Of a stretch of DNA of 64,000 nt, positions 1 to 12,400 are shown piece after piece. Every line of letters starts with the position of its first letter. The first letter of the stretch is position 1. This DNA is from Ligula intestinalis (Eukaryota; Platyhelminthes; Cestoda; Diphyllobothriidea; Diphyllobothriidae): the NCBI GenBank assembly GCA_036362985.1, contig JAYGXS010000005.1, positions 24,157,039-24,221,038 of the forward strand. The letters run 5' to 3'. Under the pieces are notes generated by a model. That model had not been told where the DNA came from, made no database searches, and saw only the letters and a program-made list of their open reading frames with translations. Both the position numbers and the translations under genes were made by a program.

Positions 1-119
1 GCCTCATACTTAAAACCTCAATTACCACCAATCCCGTGTCACACGATCTTGGCGTCAGTAGTAGGTATGGGGGCTTATATAAACTACCATTAAGAGGGTA
101 AAAGAAAGAGAGTATTGCA

Positions 120-360
120 GAAAGAACGCTCATCGAAACGAGGAGTTTTACTCGTGAATGTTCAAGCTGGTGACACTAGCTCTTGTCAGGCTAAATGAAA
201 GTAAGGGCTGGGATTGTCACAATAGAGGGTTTGGGCCACAGTTTACATCGAACAGCAGCGATGGTGCCGGTAGTGGTGGTTAGGGTGATGCGAATAAGCC
301 TAAGATTGGTGCTGCATTTGAAAGAGGGTGTGAATGCTTGGATCATGAGCCACTTGTCTG
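120..360 (+). repeat. Dispersed repeat, copy A
   Basis: First of three related copies in the first 1.6 kb. It shares the landmark 'ttttactcgtgaat' (about 148-161) followed by 'ctaaatgaaa' and 'tagagggtttgggcc' with the reverse complements of copies B and C. No open frame here resembles a known protein, and the short ORFs are not conserved between copies. It may be a non-autonomous transposon, but no terminal repeats or target duplication were identified. Confidence 0.6.
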
Positions 361-689
361 GGGGTTTGCAGACTCCGCGAGGTTCCACTTGACCGAGCAC
401 AGGTTGACTGATGTTGTTCAAGGCGGTGGGCAGGTTGGCGCAACATGCGCGCAACCCGGCATAGTGTGTATCAAGTTCTACGTCGGCCGTTCGCCATCGG
501 CGACACTTTATCAGTCGTACTTGCGCACTCCCTCGAGTGTGATCATCGATTCAAGTGGAATGGCACCGAGGTGATCGCAATGGCTAATACGAGGCAAGTC
601 AGAGAATTCATCGAAGCGTAGCCCTCAAGCTCGGCTTTTATTAACAGACACGTAGAGCTTGATACACACTATACCGGTTTTCGCGTATG

Positions 690-1060
690 GTTTACCCACC
701 TGCACCTGCTGTTCGTGCTCGGTCAAGTAGAACTTCAATGAATCTGATCCTCCCCTCCCCCGAACGCCTGGTCCAAAATCCTTATATTAACATTTCCCAT
801 CTCCTTCATAGCACAATCTATCACCACAGGAGTCACGTCACCATAACACACCTGCCCAATCCCACCCCGTTCGTTGTAACCGCTGCCCCCAAAACCTCTA
901 GTGCGACATTCCCAGCCTTCGCTTTTCATTTAGTCTGACGACGAAAAAGTGATACTTGCTCGAAAATTCACGAGTAAAGCTCGATTTTCTGAAGATCTTC
1001 TTTCTTTTCATCATATCGTCTAGGAATGCAACTTACTTCACTTATTCATATACATGCCTG
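690..1060 (-). repeat. Dispersed repeat, copy B (inverted relative to A)
   Basis: The reverse complement of about 700-1000 aligns with copy A at roughly three bases in four by eye, through 'aaattcacgagtaaa', 'catttagtctga' and the G-rich stretch that follows. Its distal part ('acttacttcacttattca', about 1030-1048) also matches copy C. The element is therefore longer than copy A shows. Non-coding. Confidence 0.55.
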
Positions 1061-1369
1061 AAAATAGTATTTTTGCCCGAATAACACGCTTCGATAAATA
1101 ATCGTACTTCTTTTGTATTAGCAGTAGCGACCAATTTAGTTTCATCCCAATTGAAGCGGTGATCATTATCAATATCGTGTACAAACACGCGAGAAAATGG
1201 ATCATGTCTTCGGATAACTTACTGATGTCCATGTAAGCGGGTGCCGAGTTTACGATGTGCATGATCTTTGTAGGCACTAAGGCTATCAGCACACGGAATG
1301 CGATAAATTATCATCGTTTGATGCTCTTTCGGTAAATCATCTTCAACGCGAGATAGGGCTGCCCTCGCA

Positions 1370-1570
1370 CAGGACGCCAGCCTGTGAGCGATACTGATGC
1401 CACTGTTCGATGTTAACTCTGCCGCAAACCCTCTATTGCGTCTGACTAAGAGCTATTGTCAGCAGCTCAAAAATTCACGAATAAAATTCCGTTTTCCGAC
1501 GAGCCATTTTTCTACATTTATCATCTCGCAATGCATACTACTTCAGTTATTCAAATAAAATTATTGTCTC
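1370..1570 (-). repeat. Dispersed repeat, copy C
   Basis: Same orientation as copy B. It shares 'aaaattcacgaataaa' (about 1469-1484), 'tactacttcagttattca' (about 1538-1555) and, on the reverse strand, 'caatagagggtttg' with copy A. An internal deletion relative to copy A removes the interval between the 'gctcttgtcag' and 'caatagaggg' blocks. Non-coding. Confidence 0.55.
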
Positions 1571-2080
1571 CAAAGACAAAGGACACTGGCATGTCCATTT
1601 CCGGATTAATAACCATTGTCACCTAGCCATATGCGTTCCCAAGCGGTGCGCCACCGCAGACTCGAAATCGTGACCTTTTTTGCTTAGAGTATAAGCTCAT
1701 ATCCAATGACCCATGGGCTAGATGTCTTGCCGGTTAAGACCCAAAGAAATTGACAATCCTTGATGAAAGTTCACCGATCTTAACAGAAATCAGTCATGCC
1801 GTTGATTATTGGGGTTCAGTCTCGAGGTACGCTAGCAGCCACACTGCGGTTATTAGATTCGACAGACATCATTGCTGGCAAAGGGAAGGGCGACAAGAAT
1901 GACCATTTCTGACTCATTAGTCGTCATCAGTCAGTCATACCCAGCCCTAGGCGGTAAACACTCAATACCTGATTTAATCATCTTTTGGTACATTAGCCAT
2001 CATCAACCAGTAGTTAAGATGGTTTCATATGTTTCAAGCGACTCATTGAAGCACCTAACATACAGTAAATGGTTCTTTAG

Positions 2081-2252
2081 GCATTACCGGCAGAAAAAAT
2101 GGAACTTGCATTATACGTATTTTGACCTCATTAGGTATCATCAGATGCAGATACCTAACTCCAGTGTACCCGCGGAAATTGCCATCACACTCGAGATTTG
2201 AACCCACGTCAGTCCCGTCAGGGGCAAACGCCCTAAACCCTGAGCTATCGGG
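2081..2252 (-). mobile_element. tRNA-derived SINE-like element, left copy
   Basis: On the minus strand this reads as a Pol III-type head: box A 'TAGCTCAGGGTTTAGG' (2231-2247) and, about 30 bases on, box B 'GGGTTCAAATC' (2195-2205), followed by a non-tRNA body ending near 2081. The spacing is that of a tRNA-derived SINE. A complete cloverleaf is not evident. It lies head to head with the copy at 2264-2428, and the two form a ~350 bp imperfect palindrome. Confidence 0.6.
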
Positions 2253-2263
2253 CTTGATGTTTT

Positions 2264-2428
2264 GCGGGTTGTTAGGGCATTCGCCCCTGATGGCAGGTAC
2301 GCGGGTTCGAATCTCGAGTGTGGCGGCAATTTCCGCGGCTACACTGGAGCTGGTTATCTGCATCTGATAAAACCGAATGAGGTCGAACTACGTATAGTGC
2401 AAGTCCCAATGTTTTTGCCGGTAATGCT
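2264..2428 (+). mobile_element. tRNA-derived SINE-like element, right copy
   Basis: Same family as the left copy but on the plus strand. Box B 'GCGGGTTCGAATCTCG' lies at 2301-2316, and the shared body continues through 'atctgcatctgat' to 'ttgccggtaatgc' at 2428. The box A half is degenerate, so transcription from this copy is less likely. Body identity to the left copy is high by eye over ~165 bases. Confidence 0.6.
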
Positions 2429-3331
2429 TACAATAACTAGGTTACTTAAACTTAGAAAACAACATATACTTCGTCATTTGGCAAACGGTTGTGTGATCAC
2501 ATACACCTATGACAGCTGAAAGGCATTAAATACCAGGGCAGGTGCGCCCTGCATACGATCGGTGTAAACATAGGTTCTAGTAGTCAATGTTTCATTCGTA
2601 GTGAAGCATTTATAAATTTGTCTCAATCTTGCGATCCACGTTACACTCTGGGAAAATCATGGTTTCATGCTTTGAGTATGAATTGGTATCTGTATTTATA
2701 GATGGAATAGTTAACGTTACTACTGTCGCAATAACTGTATAGGTAACTGAGGGTGGAGGGCATAGGGAATTTCTTGTGTTATTATGTTAAACTAATCCAC
2801 AAGCAAATCGCTTGTGCTGTGTCCAATCTTTGGTCTATATGGTGCACTTCCTAACTTGGGACAACCAAAATTCTCAGTTTATCAGAAGTTAAGAAATTGA
2901 TCACTAACTTGCAAAACAAATATTGTGCCAAATCTTTGATTTAATTTGAAACATTTAACGTCGACTGTCTGCAGCAAAAAACGCAATCAATCTTAGTCTG
3001 TATGGATCATCGGTCTTTCATTTGTAGCTCTATGTACTAGTGCTCATTTTGCACATCACCTGCAATTCATATTTTATAACAACAACAGCATCAACAATGG
3101 GCCCTTGGACGTCTTTCAGAATAGACGGAATATTCAGAAAAATAACTGGCGTATTTAGGCAAAATATCTTACATTCCATTCCAACAAGTTAAATAAGATT
3201 TGAGTGTAAAATGCGGTTAAATTCCTGAAGTTTGGTCACCAAACCTATCGCAAAGCGCAGTGCGTCTGTAAATTTCGATGTCTGATGCAGTGCTCTTAAG
3301 GATACCACCCAAACCTGGTCGTTGTATACAT

Positions 3332-4020
3332 ACTATAACGTATTCCTTTTATCATCCCTGGAAGAGGAATAAGAATATGGGACAATTCCTGAGAGCAAAT
3401 TGTATTTATATGGAAGTTTGAATTCTTCTTGCTCTCTCGGGCACAATGTTGCATGAGCGTCAGCTCGCAACAAACTACAAGCATAAGTTGCTACGTTATA
3501 TGACCACGTCTTTGAGAAAGCAAGAGTAGTAGGCCCAGCCAATGACAAGATGACAAGATTGCTGCTAGAAAGTTGGTCCTCGATTATCACACTTGACAGA
3601 GCCATGGCTCTCCATCCCGCCCACAAAGTGCTCCGCACAGGGCTAAAGTGCGCTCAGAACAGAGCAATTTGTCGGGCTAAGGAAGATACGCAGAGCTGAC
3701 AGGCAGCAACCACGAGCGTAGATGTAAGAAAAAGATCAAGAGGCCCACGAAAGACTAGGCACCTCTTTTCCTGGATGCGCCTGCCACCAAAACACACACA
3801 ATAAATCGGTGCAATCGGTAGGCGCGCAGGAATCAGGCATGGCTATTGCGAGAGGCCAGCGGTGAGGCACACTTATTCGAGGCCAACAGGAGCGTAGATG
3901 AAAGCTCTGAAGATGATAGTGAGAATGCTCATAGAACGTCATCAGAAATATAATTCAGTCTCAGGAATTGCCCCATTTTCTTGTTCCTCTTCGGGGGATG
4001 ATAAAAGCAACACTATAACT
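3332..4020. repeat. Inverted repeat arms flanking a PLE remnant
   Basis: The arm at 3332-3395 is the approximate reverse complement of 3958-4020. Both carry 'ttttatcatcc' and 'caattcctgaga' blocks separated by the same distance. The ~560 bp between them contains a PLE endonuclease remnant (3450-3710) and non-coding sequence. PLEs often carry inverted or LTR-like flanks, so these arms may be element ends. An unrelated foldback is also possible. Confidence 0.5.
3450..3710 (+). pseudogene. Penelope-like element GIY-YIG endonuclease remnant
   Basis: Two overlapping frames together give the back half of a PLE GIY-YIG domain. One frame has a 'HERQLATNYK' block (compare H-E-[HQ]-L-A-V in better copies), then the frame shifts to 'ARVVGPANDKMTRLLLESW' (about 3510-3570) and 'LDRAMALHPAHKVLR'. 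The second block matches the fragment at 45,154-45,446, which reads 'TRANDKMARLLLETW'. The catalytic GIY and YIG segments are not recognisable here. It is frameshifted and non-functional. Confidence 0.6.
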
Positions 4021-4099
4021 GGACCTCAAATAAGTTCGTATTCTTCAACATTTCAGGTGCGTCTCTGGTTTCGTTTCAACTAAACTCGAGTTTCAGTGC

Positions 4100-6430
4100 A
4101 TCCACGTAAAATCTTGGAGGTTTGGAGCCTGAAGCCGTTTTCGTATTCACTCTTTATTTAAGTGAGGTCCGGGTGGAATATTCATGGTGCAATAAACCAG
4201 GTTTTCGATTAAATATGTTAACCATCTGATCTACTTTCCACCAGACTTCAAGTAAACCTGTTTTCATGGTTTATTTTACCAACTTAAGTGAAACAGTTTT
4301 CTTTGAAATTAATTTTGAAGTCCTTTATTGTGAACTTAGACAAACGAATATTCGGATTTTAATTACGAGTGATATTTTCATCATACAATTGGGATATCAA
4401 GAATGCAAAGAATGCACAAATGCACGTGACCAGCACTCGCAGTGTGGCGCCTAATTGTGCTTAGTTGATGTAGACTAAGAAATGCTGCAGAAAGCGTGTG
4501 ATTTATTACGCTCTCTCTGGGGCGTTTGCTGCTACCCAGTATGCTGAAATGAGGCAGTAAGCTATTTAGGTCAGCTGATGTTCAAAGCCGCAACTATGGC
4601 AACATCGTATAAAGTGGTCATAACTTTTGAAAGTATGACCTTTTAACGTGCGACGTCAACTTGAAGTTAAGTCAAATTGCAATCAAAGAGTTAACTTAAC
4701 TTGCCAGTAAATAGAGGTGATGTTTCCATGAAATAACAAATGCAGTCAACGGTGGGCAAACATTGAGAGTATATTTGATGAAATACTATTTCGCGCAGCA
4801 AATCTTATTTTTGTTCCATTTTTTTCTGTAATACTTCTGCAGCAGGATGAACGCCTATTAAATTATTGTAAGCTAAGCAATTTTATTTATCTAACAGAAA
4901 TGCATCGTAAAATGTTTCCCCGTCACAAATTTAATACTGGCGTAGGTAGCAAAACTTACTGGATCCAGCAAACAACGCGACGCTTTCCTAGCTGCAACTC
5001 GTGATGATTAAGCTTACTTAAGCATACAGTCGCTTAAATATTCACAAAAAACCAACGCTTAAAAGCAAGAGTAAACAGTTATAGGAACACATGACTTTAA
5101 ATAAGCTTATAGGAAATAAAAAAGAGGGTGGAATTTCAGGCAAGTCACAGACATCCAATTTGCAGGTCAGTTGGAGGGGTGACTAAATATCAAGCGCAGC
5201 CAAGCAACGGTTGCGCTGCGGGACAGAAAGAGCGTGCAATACAGCTAAGTTCCTATTCCTGAGTCCCAGTAAAGCCATTCAAATAAACCGGATAAAGGAC
5301 GCTTTCCCAAAGCACGCAACGTCAGATTGCGTGTATTAAATAACGTGCACTTTGCGGGCGTACGCAGAGGAATCTGACAGCCAAAGCCACTGAGAATTTG
5401 TCTAATTGGCTTTTAGAGCAAGGAATTAGAGTACCACAGTCCTCAATTACAAAACATCTGCTAGACGATAGCTACTCCGTCAACTTCAAAACATATATCC
5501 GAGAACTGGTTTACACGTAACAAATTTGGGCATCAAGCTGCCTGGAAGCAGTAAAAATAAGGCTAAAGATTAGTAAGACAGTCTCCAATTGGGGTAAGTG
5601 TACAATAACGAGCTCTTTAGGAACTGATTGTTTTGGCCATTTTGGCCGTAAATTGCTGCCTCACTTTTGACTGAAGCCTGCAAGGAAGACACCGTTACGT
5701 AGAGCGTCTTTAATGCAGAAAAATTTTAAAAGAAGAGTCTCACGAGGGCAAAGGTTCATCGCTCTCTGGAAAAAAGTACGTGCCAGATTTCATGTCCAAT
5801 GTTTTACCACACAACTGGTAAAATGCACGTTTTGCTTCTTACAAGGACTTCTGAGAAGTATATAAATTATTCATAAAAAAGGGAAGTCATCAGCGTCTTA
5901 TGTGGTATTTACCACCGTGAATATATGATCCATGCATTTTTGATATAATGCTGCCAAATAAACTAAAGATGACACCTTTTCTGCTAGGTGATCCATTTAA
6001 CCCTCCACGATTGTCGGCCATAGCGGACTTTACATCGCGACTCCGTAAATTCCTTGAAAGAGTTGCTTATTAAACAGTAGTTGACAATTTTAGCTATAGA
6101 GTATTGACAATTGATGCAGAAGTTCAGAAGGTAGATAAGTTTAAGTCATAACGTCGACTGTTCTATCTATCAAACGAAAGGTTAACCACAACAAGACCTT
6201 CAGGACACAGGAGTCCGAGTTCGATCACTGTCAACTCCTTAAGTTATGCATGGGCAACATTTCATTGTAAAAAAGACGTAAATACTTCACATATATCATC
6301 TTTAAACAAGTACCGTGGAATTTTTACTTGTTGCGTTTTTCATTAATTGCATTAATCTATAAAAAGCTTAAATAGAGTGTTAATGAGATTTTGCACGTGC
6401 AGTTGAATTATATTTCCAAAACTGAGTTTC
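4100..6430. other. Intergenic, no confident gene; one weak ORF
   Basis: AT-rich DNA. The only stretch that stands out is 5170-5520, which is richer in GC. There two successive stop-to-stop frames of 50 and 58 codons abut. The second (5344-5520) reads 'NLSNWLLEQGIRVPQSSITK', which could form a helix-turn-helix of the type seen in transposase N-termini, but there is no start codon and no second domain. On the minus strand, 4960-4991 is bounded by a good acceptor and a GTAAGT donor. It is isolated and unproven. Confidence 0.3.
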
Positions 6431-6439
6431 CTTACTAAA

Positions 6440-7505
6440 CGTTGTTCAGTAGTCGCCGAAAGTCACGCAGCATGCCGACAAATGCTAAGGATTGATAGTC
6501 TTTTTCAGATCGTCATTGACTCAGGTTGTGATACTGATTATAGTGTAGTCTTTACTGAAGTCATTTCAGTCATTATAAAATGAAAACTTTTCAACGAGCC
6601 TCATTCTGGCCACTATTAAACCGTTTCTTATGTAAAAACTGGCTTCTTGAGTAATATGTATTTGTATCATTTATTTTGACTACCTTTATAAATTCAGATA
6701 TATTTTATGGGAAAAATGCACGAAAAAAATATTTTTTTTGTACTTATTTGATATAAAATTACTTTTTCTTTAAATTTTATACTCAAAGGGTAGTTTACGG
6801 TTTATAAAAAATTGCTGAATGCCAATAGAGGAGAATTTACGAGTTCCAGGCAGCAGTTTATAAGAAAAAAGTTGCTTATAATGACCTTCTTTAATTGTGG
6901 GGTGTATTTTTCATAAAGAAATCGTATTCGCCAATTTATTAATGCTGTCTAGACTGCATCAAACATAACCCACATATTTTGCAATATTAATTGACAATTG
7001 TGCGACTTCTTACTCTACATGTAGGCAACAACGTAGTTTTCCTTAAGCAGGATGTACACAGTGCGCAGTTTTAAAATTTGAATTCGAGCGTAGCTATCAG
7101 TAGCCTAGAAAATAATCCGGCAAGTTAGAAACTTTATTTAAAGTCAAAAAGTACCCCTTTTTTGGGCACTTAATTTAAAGAATGCATAGTTTTCTAATAA
7201 ACAAGAACAGGAAATATTTTTTCGTTGAAGTTTTTCATTTTTCATATTTTGATTTATGAAGGCAGTCAAAATAAATGATAACAAGGACATACTACTTATG
7301 CAGCTAATTTTCACAAAATACAACTTTTGCTGGTGGTCAAAGTGGAGCTTGTTAGAAAGCCTGCATCCCTTTACAGCAGAAATGACTTAAAAATGGACTT
7401 CACGAAAATCAGTGTCACAACCTGATTCAATGACGATTAGCGAAAGAGTATTAATGTTTAGCAGATGTCGGCATGTTGGGTGATTTTCGGCAAATACTGT
7501 ACTTT
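6440..7505. mobile_element. Large foldback (inverted-repeat) element, ~1.07 kb
   Basis: The segment from about 6440 to 6790 is the approximate reverse complement of about 7160-7505. Outer landmarks are 'cagcatgccgaca' (6468-6480) against 'tgtcggcatgttg' (7466-7478), then 'cgtcattgactcaggttgtg' against its complement near 7417-7436. Inner landmarks are 'tatcatttattttgacta' (6666-6683) against 'gtcaaaataaatgata' (7265-7280). The ~370 bp core is AT-rich and non-coding. This is consistent with a non-autonomous foldback or MITE-type transposon. Target duplications were not resolved. Confidence 0.65.
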
Positions 7506-8099
7506 CACTATTCTGATGTTTCCTTAAATATAGAGAAGACTTCCGTCATATTTTTTGGTAAGTGATCTATAATTTTAATGGCAAGATTGTAATTTGAACA
7601 CAGTTTTTAGACCATACTAGAAAGGATGTCGTACAGATAGACAAGTACTTAATTTCGGTTAGATAAAAAGATTGTCGAAAGCAGGAAAAGTAAAAAAATA
7701 AATAACTACAATTTGTGAGGTATGACTGTTAAGAAAACTACATTGCTGAATACAAACATGGTATCCGTTACTACAGCTGTCATAATCGTAAGCCAACCGG
7801 CAAAACCTTTTATAAAATGTTTATATTACCCTTGATTAACCAACAATTTAGCAAAAAGTATACATTTGGCAGCTTACAGCATGTGCCAATGCGTCTGCTC
7901 TGTTTGTTGATATAAAATTTAAATTTTTAATAGCTTTTATGTCTGACGTAAATAAAATATGAGCATGCATCTTAGATACACGAAAAAAAAACCACTTCTT
8001 AAATTATTTGCAAGAAGCTTTTTTTAATGAAACTTGGAAGTTTTTTTTATCTTACAGCAGACTAAGGACAAAAGCTAGTGCTGGGTGCAGAATTTTACC

Positions 8100-9480
8100 T
8101 ACAGTTCTGCGATTGCTGCAAGTAAATTTTCTAAATTTGTAAAAGTTTGAATAAATATTCTATACTAGCAGGAACACATTTAGGAAAACTTATAAATAAT
8201 TATAAGCAGCATTCGGCATATGACGAACTTGAAAGACAGATAAAAAGAACTATATTTTTGTTAAAAAAATAAAATTTCTCGATAATTCCCAGCTTATGAC
8301 GACGTCAAAGATAGCTTTAAATTTATAAAATAAATTTGAAAAGTTTGTTAATTATGAAACTTCAATCAACGAATTTCTTGATACAAATAAATTGTCTTTA
8401 GTCACAATATTTTGTGCAGATGGTAATTTGTCCTTACCTATTTTTTGAATATTGCGGTAAAAAGTCTCTCTTCATTTTGCTAAATTAACGTGTTTTTATT
8501 CAAACGTTTACTACTTGTCCGTTTGTTCGACGTTTACAGCTCACCTTTTAAAATAAGATCTAATTAAACAGCATTTACTGAAAAACTCGTTTTCGGATAT
8601 TATTTCCTATGCATGTGGTCATGTAAATCAAACTTAGAAATGCTTCAAAGCAGCTTACTACGTTTTCGAGGATACAACATGTCTGCTAGATACCACGCAT
8701 ATTAATATTCCAAATATGAATGAAAAAAGTTTTCCTAGTAGGTTACCTCTTGGAAAAGTGCTTTTATAAGATATTAAGCTGACGAACTTTTGCGTATATT
8801 AACTTGTTTCAAGATAATTTCATAATGAAATTGCAGACTTTGGACAATTTCTTTAATTAACTTGAAAAAAAAACAATAAATTTAAAGTAAAGATGAAAGG
8901 AATACCTTTCTCTTTATATGGGATTATTTTTCGCTCAAAGAGATTTATTTTACGATTCGTAATAAACGCTCAAATGCAAAAAAAGACAGCTCATGTATAT
9001 AACCATTTTATGAAAAACATATTATTTTTCTGTCTGTTCCGTTTGTAAATTACGCTTGAGCGGAACCTTTTGTTTACAAAAACGATATTTTAAATAGAGC
9101 TGACATTCAAAAAGACAGTCTTTATACTGTCTGTTCTGTTACATGTAGGAAGTTTGTTTAAGCGCACGACCATCTGTGTGGTAAAAGAAAAAAAGAAACT
9201 TCAAGCGCTGCTGGTTTCTAAAAATAAATGCGATTCCTTAAACTTCGCTGTAGTTCCATTTGATAAACTTCACACAAACTTTTCCAGTACTGAAATGGAC
9301 GATAATTCTGCTTTTTTATATATTATGAAATTATTCCTCAGCACAATGGATATTCAAATAAAGTTTCATCCTGTCCTTCCTTATAGCATATGTAATTCCT
9401 TTTATGTAAACATATCCATTATTTAGGAAAAATGAGAGCCTTTTTTCCCAAATAACTTTAAGAAGACAGTTTTCAAACAA
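8100..9480 (+). repeat. Diverged ~1.4 kb non-coding repeat, copy 1
   Basis: Homologous in direct orientation to 20,050-21,500. 'tgcgtatattaactt' lies at 8791 and 'acgcttgagcggaa' at 9052, a separation of 261 bases that is identical in the second copy (20,731 and 20,992). 'attatttttctgtctgt' precedes the second landmark by the same distance in both. ORFs in it (for example 90 codons at 9154-9426) are not preserved between copies, so it is unlikely to be coding. Confidence 0.7.
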
Positions 9481-9499
9481 AAGCCCTTCTCATTATTAA

Positions 9500-12400
9500 A
9501 TCCACTCAGTTGATCATAATAACCTGTTAAGACATACGTTTAAATATCAAGTTAAATATTTTCCTGAAATTTGATTTCAGAATTGGCAGAACTGTAGCTA
9601 CAGTGAACGTGTGGTAATGCCCAGAATTATACACAAATAATTGTCTGTGCACATTTATATCCCTGCTCATATGCAGAAATCGACGCAGTTGCTAAAGTTT
9701 AGGGGTTAAAACAAGTTGATTTCGCGTTATCTGCTGACGGTTGCCTTCCTCAACGCTATTAAACGGGAGATTAATGACACATATCTTTGCAAAATAGGCC
9801 AGTATTTGATATTCTTATGAAGGAATATTAATTTATCCCTTCTCGCCAATCTGCATATATCTACGAACGATTTAAAACAAAAATCAGTGATAATAATACA
9901 CACTGCCCATATATGGCAATTTTCTGTCAATTCAGCGTATTTTATCACTTAACAAGTAGATAACATTTGAAAGTATGTAATCAGAAAAACACGAGAACGG
10001 AAACCATAAAACCTCTCCCTCAAATGAAGCCCAATAGGAAATTGTGACTTTTAGTACATCAGTGCCTGGAAAAATGGACAATCCCAGTGGGACCAAAAGT
10101 CTCAGTGTAAAGCTAGTATAACTTGTAGCAGATAATTCAGGATGTTTGCACCTGACCAATACCTTTGATCTCACCTACAGCGTTAAATCCTCCAATTTGT
10201 TGGGTGGGAATATTTATGCCAGACAAGGGTATAAGGAAGATAAACAAATGCGATCGAGATGGTTTATTCACCTTTTGTCTCTAGAGGGTGTTTGTCAATG
10301 CTTCACTAGCTATGCGCACTTATTTGTTCCAGAATAAAACTGAATTGCATTAAATGTCATAAGGAATCATACTTCAAGGGGTCTTACGAAAAGCGCAGGA
10401 GACAATTTACGGAAGGCCATTAACTAAATTGCATTTGTTAGTTTGACGTACATATGGCCATTTTGTTTTTGTGCAGCAAAAAGTACATTCGTGCGGTTAA
10501 GTGCGTTTTAAGTTCAGTTTATTCAAACATAATAGCATAATTTTGGTAAAATCGGATGTTGCTTGATATAAAACATATTTTGTATGCTATGTTTAGGTGT
10601 TGTCATTTGAAAGAATCTAAATATTAGCAAAAACCGTTTAAAATATCCCTTCTAGAATTCCAAAATAGAATTCCATTTCGATAAAATTAAAGTAAGTGTA
10701 AAGTGTAAAGGTGCGCCTTTTTTCAGTAAGAAGTCACATATTTCAGTTTTAAACATATATTTTGCACATGCCTGAAGTTTGATTTTCATGAAGCAAAATA
10801 GCATAAATATGGCGGTATTTTGTTTCGCTGTGTCGACGAGTTAGGGCGGTAAACAAAAATGCATATATTTTATCGCAATAGTTAAGGTAAAAACCAACGC
10901 AATCAAATCTAATATACAAGATAGTATACGTTTCGGTTAATTAAAGTCTTTGCTTATTTGAAATATTATAACCGCGCTGCCAGAACATTAACAGACGTGT
11001 TTGAAATCTTTGTAGCTAGCCAGAAAGTAATAAAATACGTTAAATTATTCTGCACTATAATGAGAAAAGGAAGTTATTTGATTCAGAGCCAGGTTAATTT
11101 AACAGAGTGGTCAAAATGTCCCAGTTCTTTGTTGATGGTTCATTGATCCAGTTCTTATGTACATAAACTTGCCTATTTTTATCAAATTAAAGTGTTTTTT
11201 ACACAGTTCACACATTGCAGAAAGTTTTTGGATCAACGTACGGCGTAACACTATGTTATGCGTTTAATGAACAATGAATTTTGACGCTTAATGCGTTTAT
11301 GAAATATGTCCCTAAATCCTATCTTATTAAGAACTAATATTCTAATATTCGGTTTTGTAGTTGATGCTTAAATATAAACGATGTTTAATTTTAATGCAAA
11401 CGATGAAAAGTAGCTGGATTTTGATAGAAGAAAGGTGGTAAACACAGAAAATCATCAAAAATTTGCCGGAAATTAAAGAATGATCTAAAACTATTTGAAA
11501 TCCTGTTCACTAAATTTAAAAAAGGAAATTTGATGAATAAAGAGTTATTTGCACGTAAAAAATGGTATGGTTAGATCTTTAACTGTCTATTAAATTTATT
11601 TTCATCGGTTAAGTTTCAGTTATTTGCAGCAATTGCCAAGTTAAGAATTTCTCGGAAATTTGATTGCTCTAAGCGACCAGTCATTAATATTTAATTTAAT
11701 TCGCACATTTTCTCAGGGATGTTTATTGTTACTTCATAGGTTTCGTACATGAGTATTTATTGAGTTGTAAATAATTATCAGTCTTTTATAATTTTGGTTT
11801 TTTTTACGCTTTTCAGCCTTCTCTGTAATTGTCTAATCATTGAACCTATAACTAGTTAATAAAACTATTTGACATAACCTCAAACACTATGATTGCAGTC
11901 TTTTAATTAGTTGATTCTTCTTTTGGCCTATATCAATTTTCAAATATTACAGCATATAACAGTGTTTTTTTTTCACGTTTTAAGAATCATATCATGATTC
12001 AAAAAATATATTGGTCGATTAAACTTCGGAATCTGTGTTATACTTCTAAAAGAGTATCGTCTTTAGAAAGATAACTTACTTTTGTCTAGGTGCCAACATC
12101 ATTTATTAGTGAAGTTGCATTTTGGGTTATTCCGTGATGCCAGTTCAAAAGCAGTGTGTTTTAAACAACGTATTTTTAACAGAGTGTTTTTCATCTTCTG
12201 TAGATCAACAGCTTTATTTTAAGGCTAGACTTTACGTAGACACTTACGTAAGAGTGATTTAACCTTGTTGTTGAAATCTCACAAATTTGACGCCAGCCAC
12301 CAAGGCATACAACTGAGAGATTTTAATACCAAGCAATCGTGTCACGAAACACGCTCATGTCGTTTTGCTTGGCCAGATATGGCCATTCCAATCCATTTCA

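Noticed and set aside
1640..1740. tRNA-like segment on the minus strand (box B-like 'ggtcacgatttcgagtctgc' after a small hairpin)
   Set aside because: No acceptor stem and only a weak box A; could be an old SINE piece but not supportable.
6205..6235. Box B-like 'gagtccgagttcgatcactg'
   Set aside because: Isolated motif without a tRNA fold.
9154..9426. 90-codon ORF
   Set aside because: Lies in the repeated non-coding segment and the frame is not kept in the copy at 21 kb.
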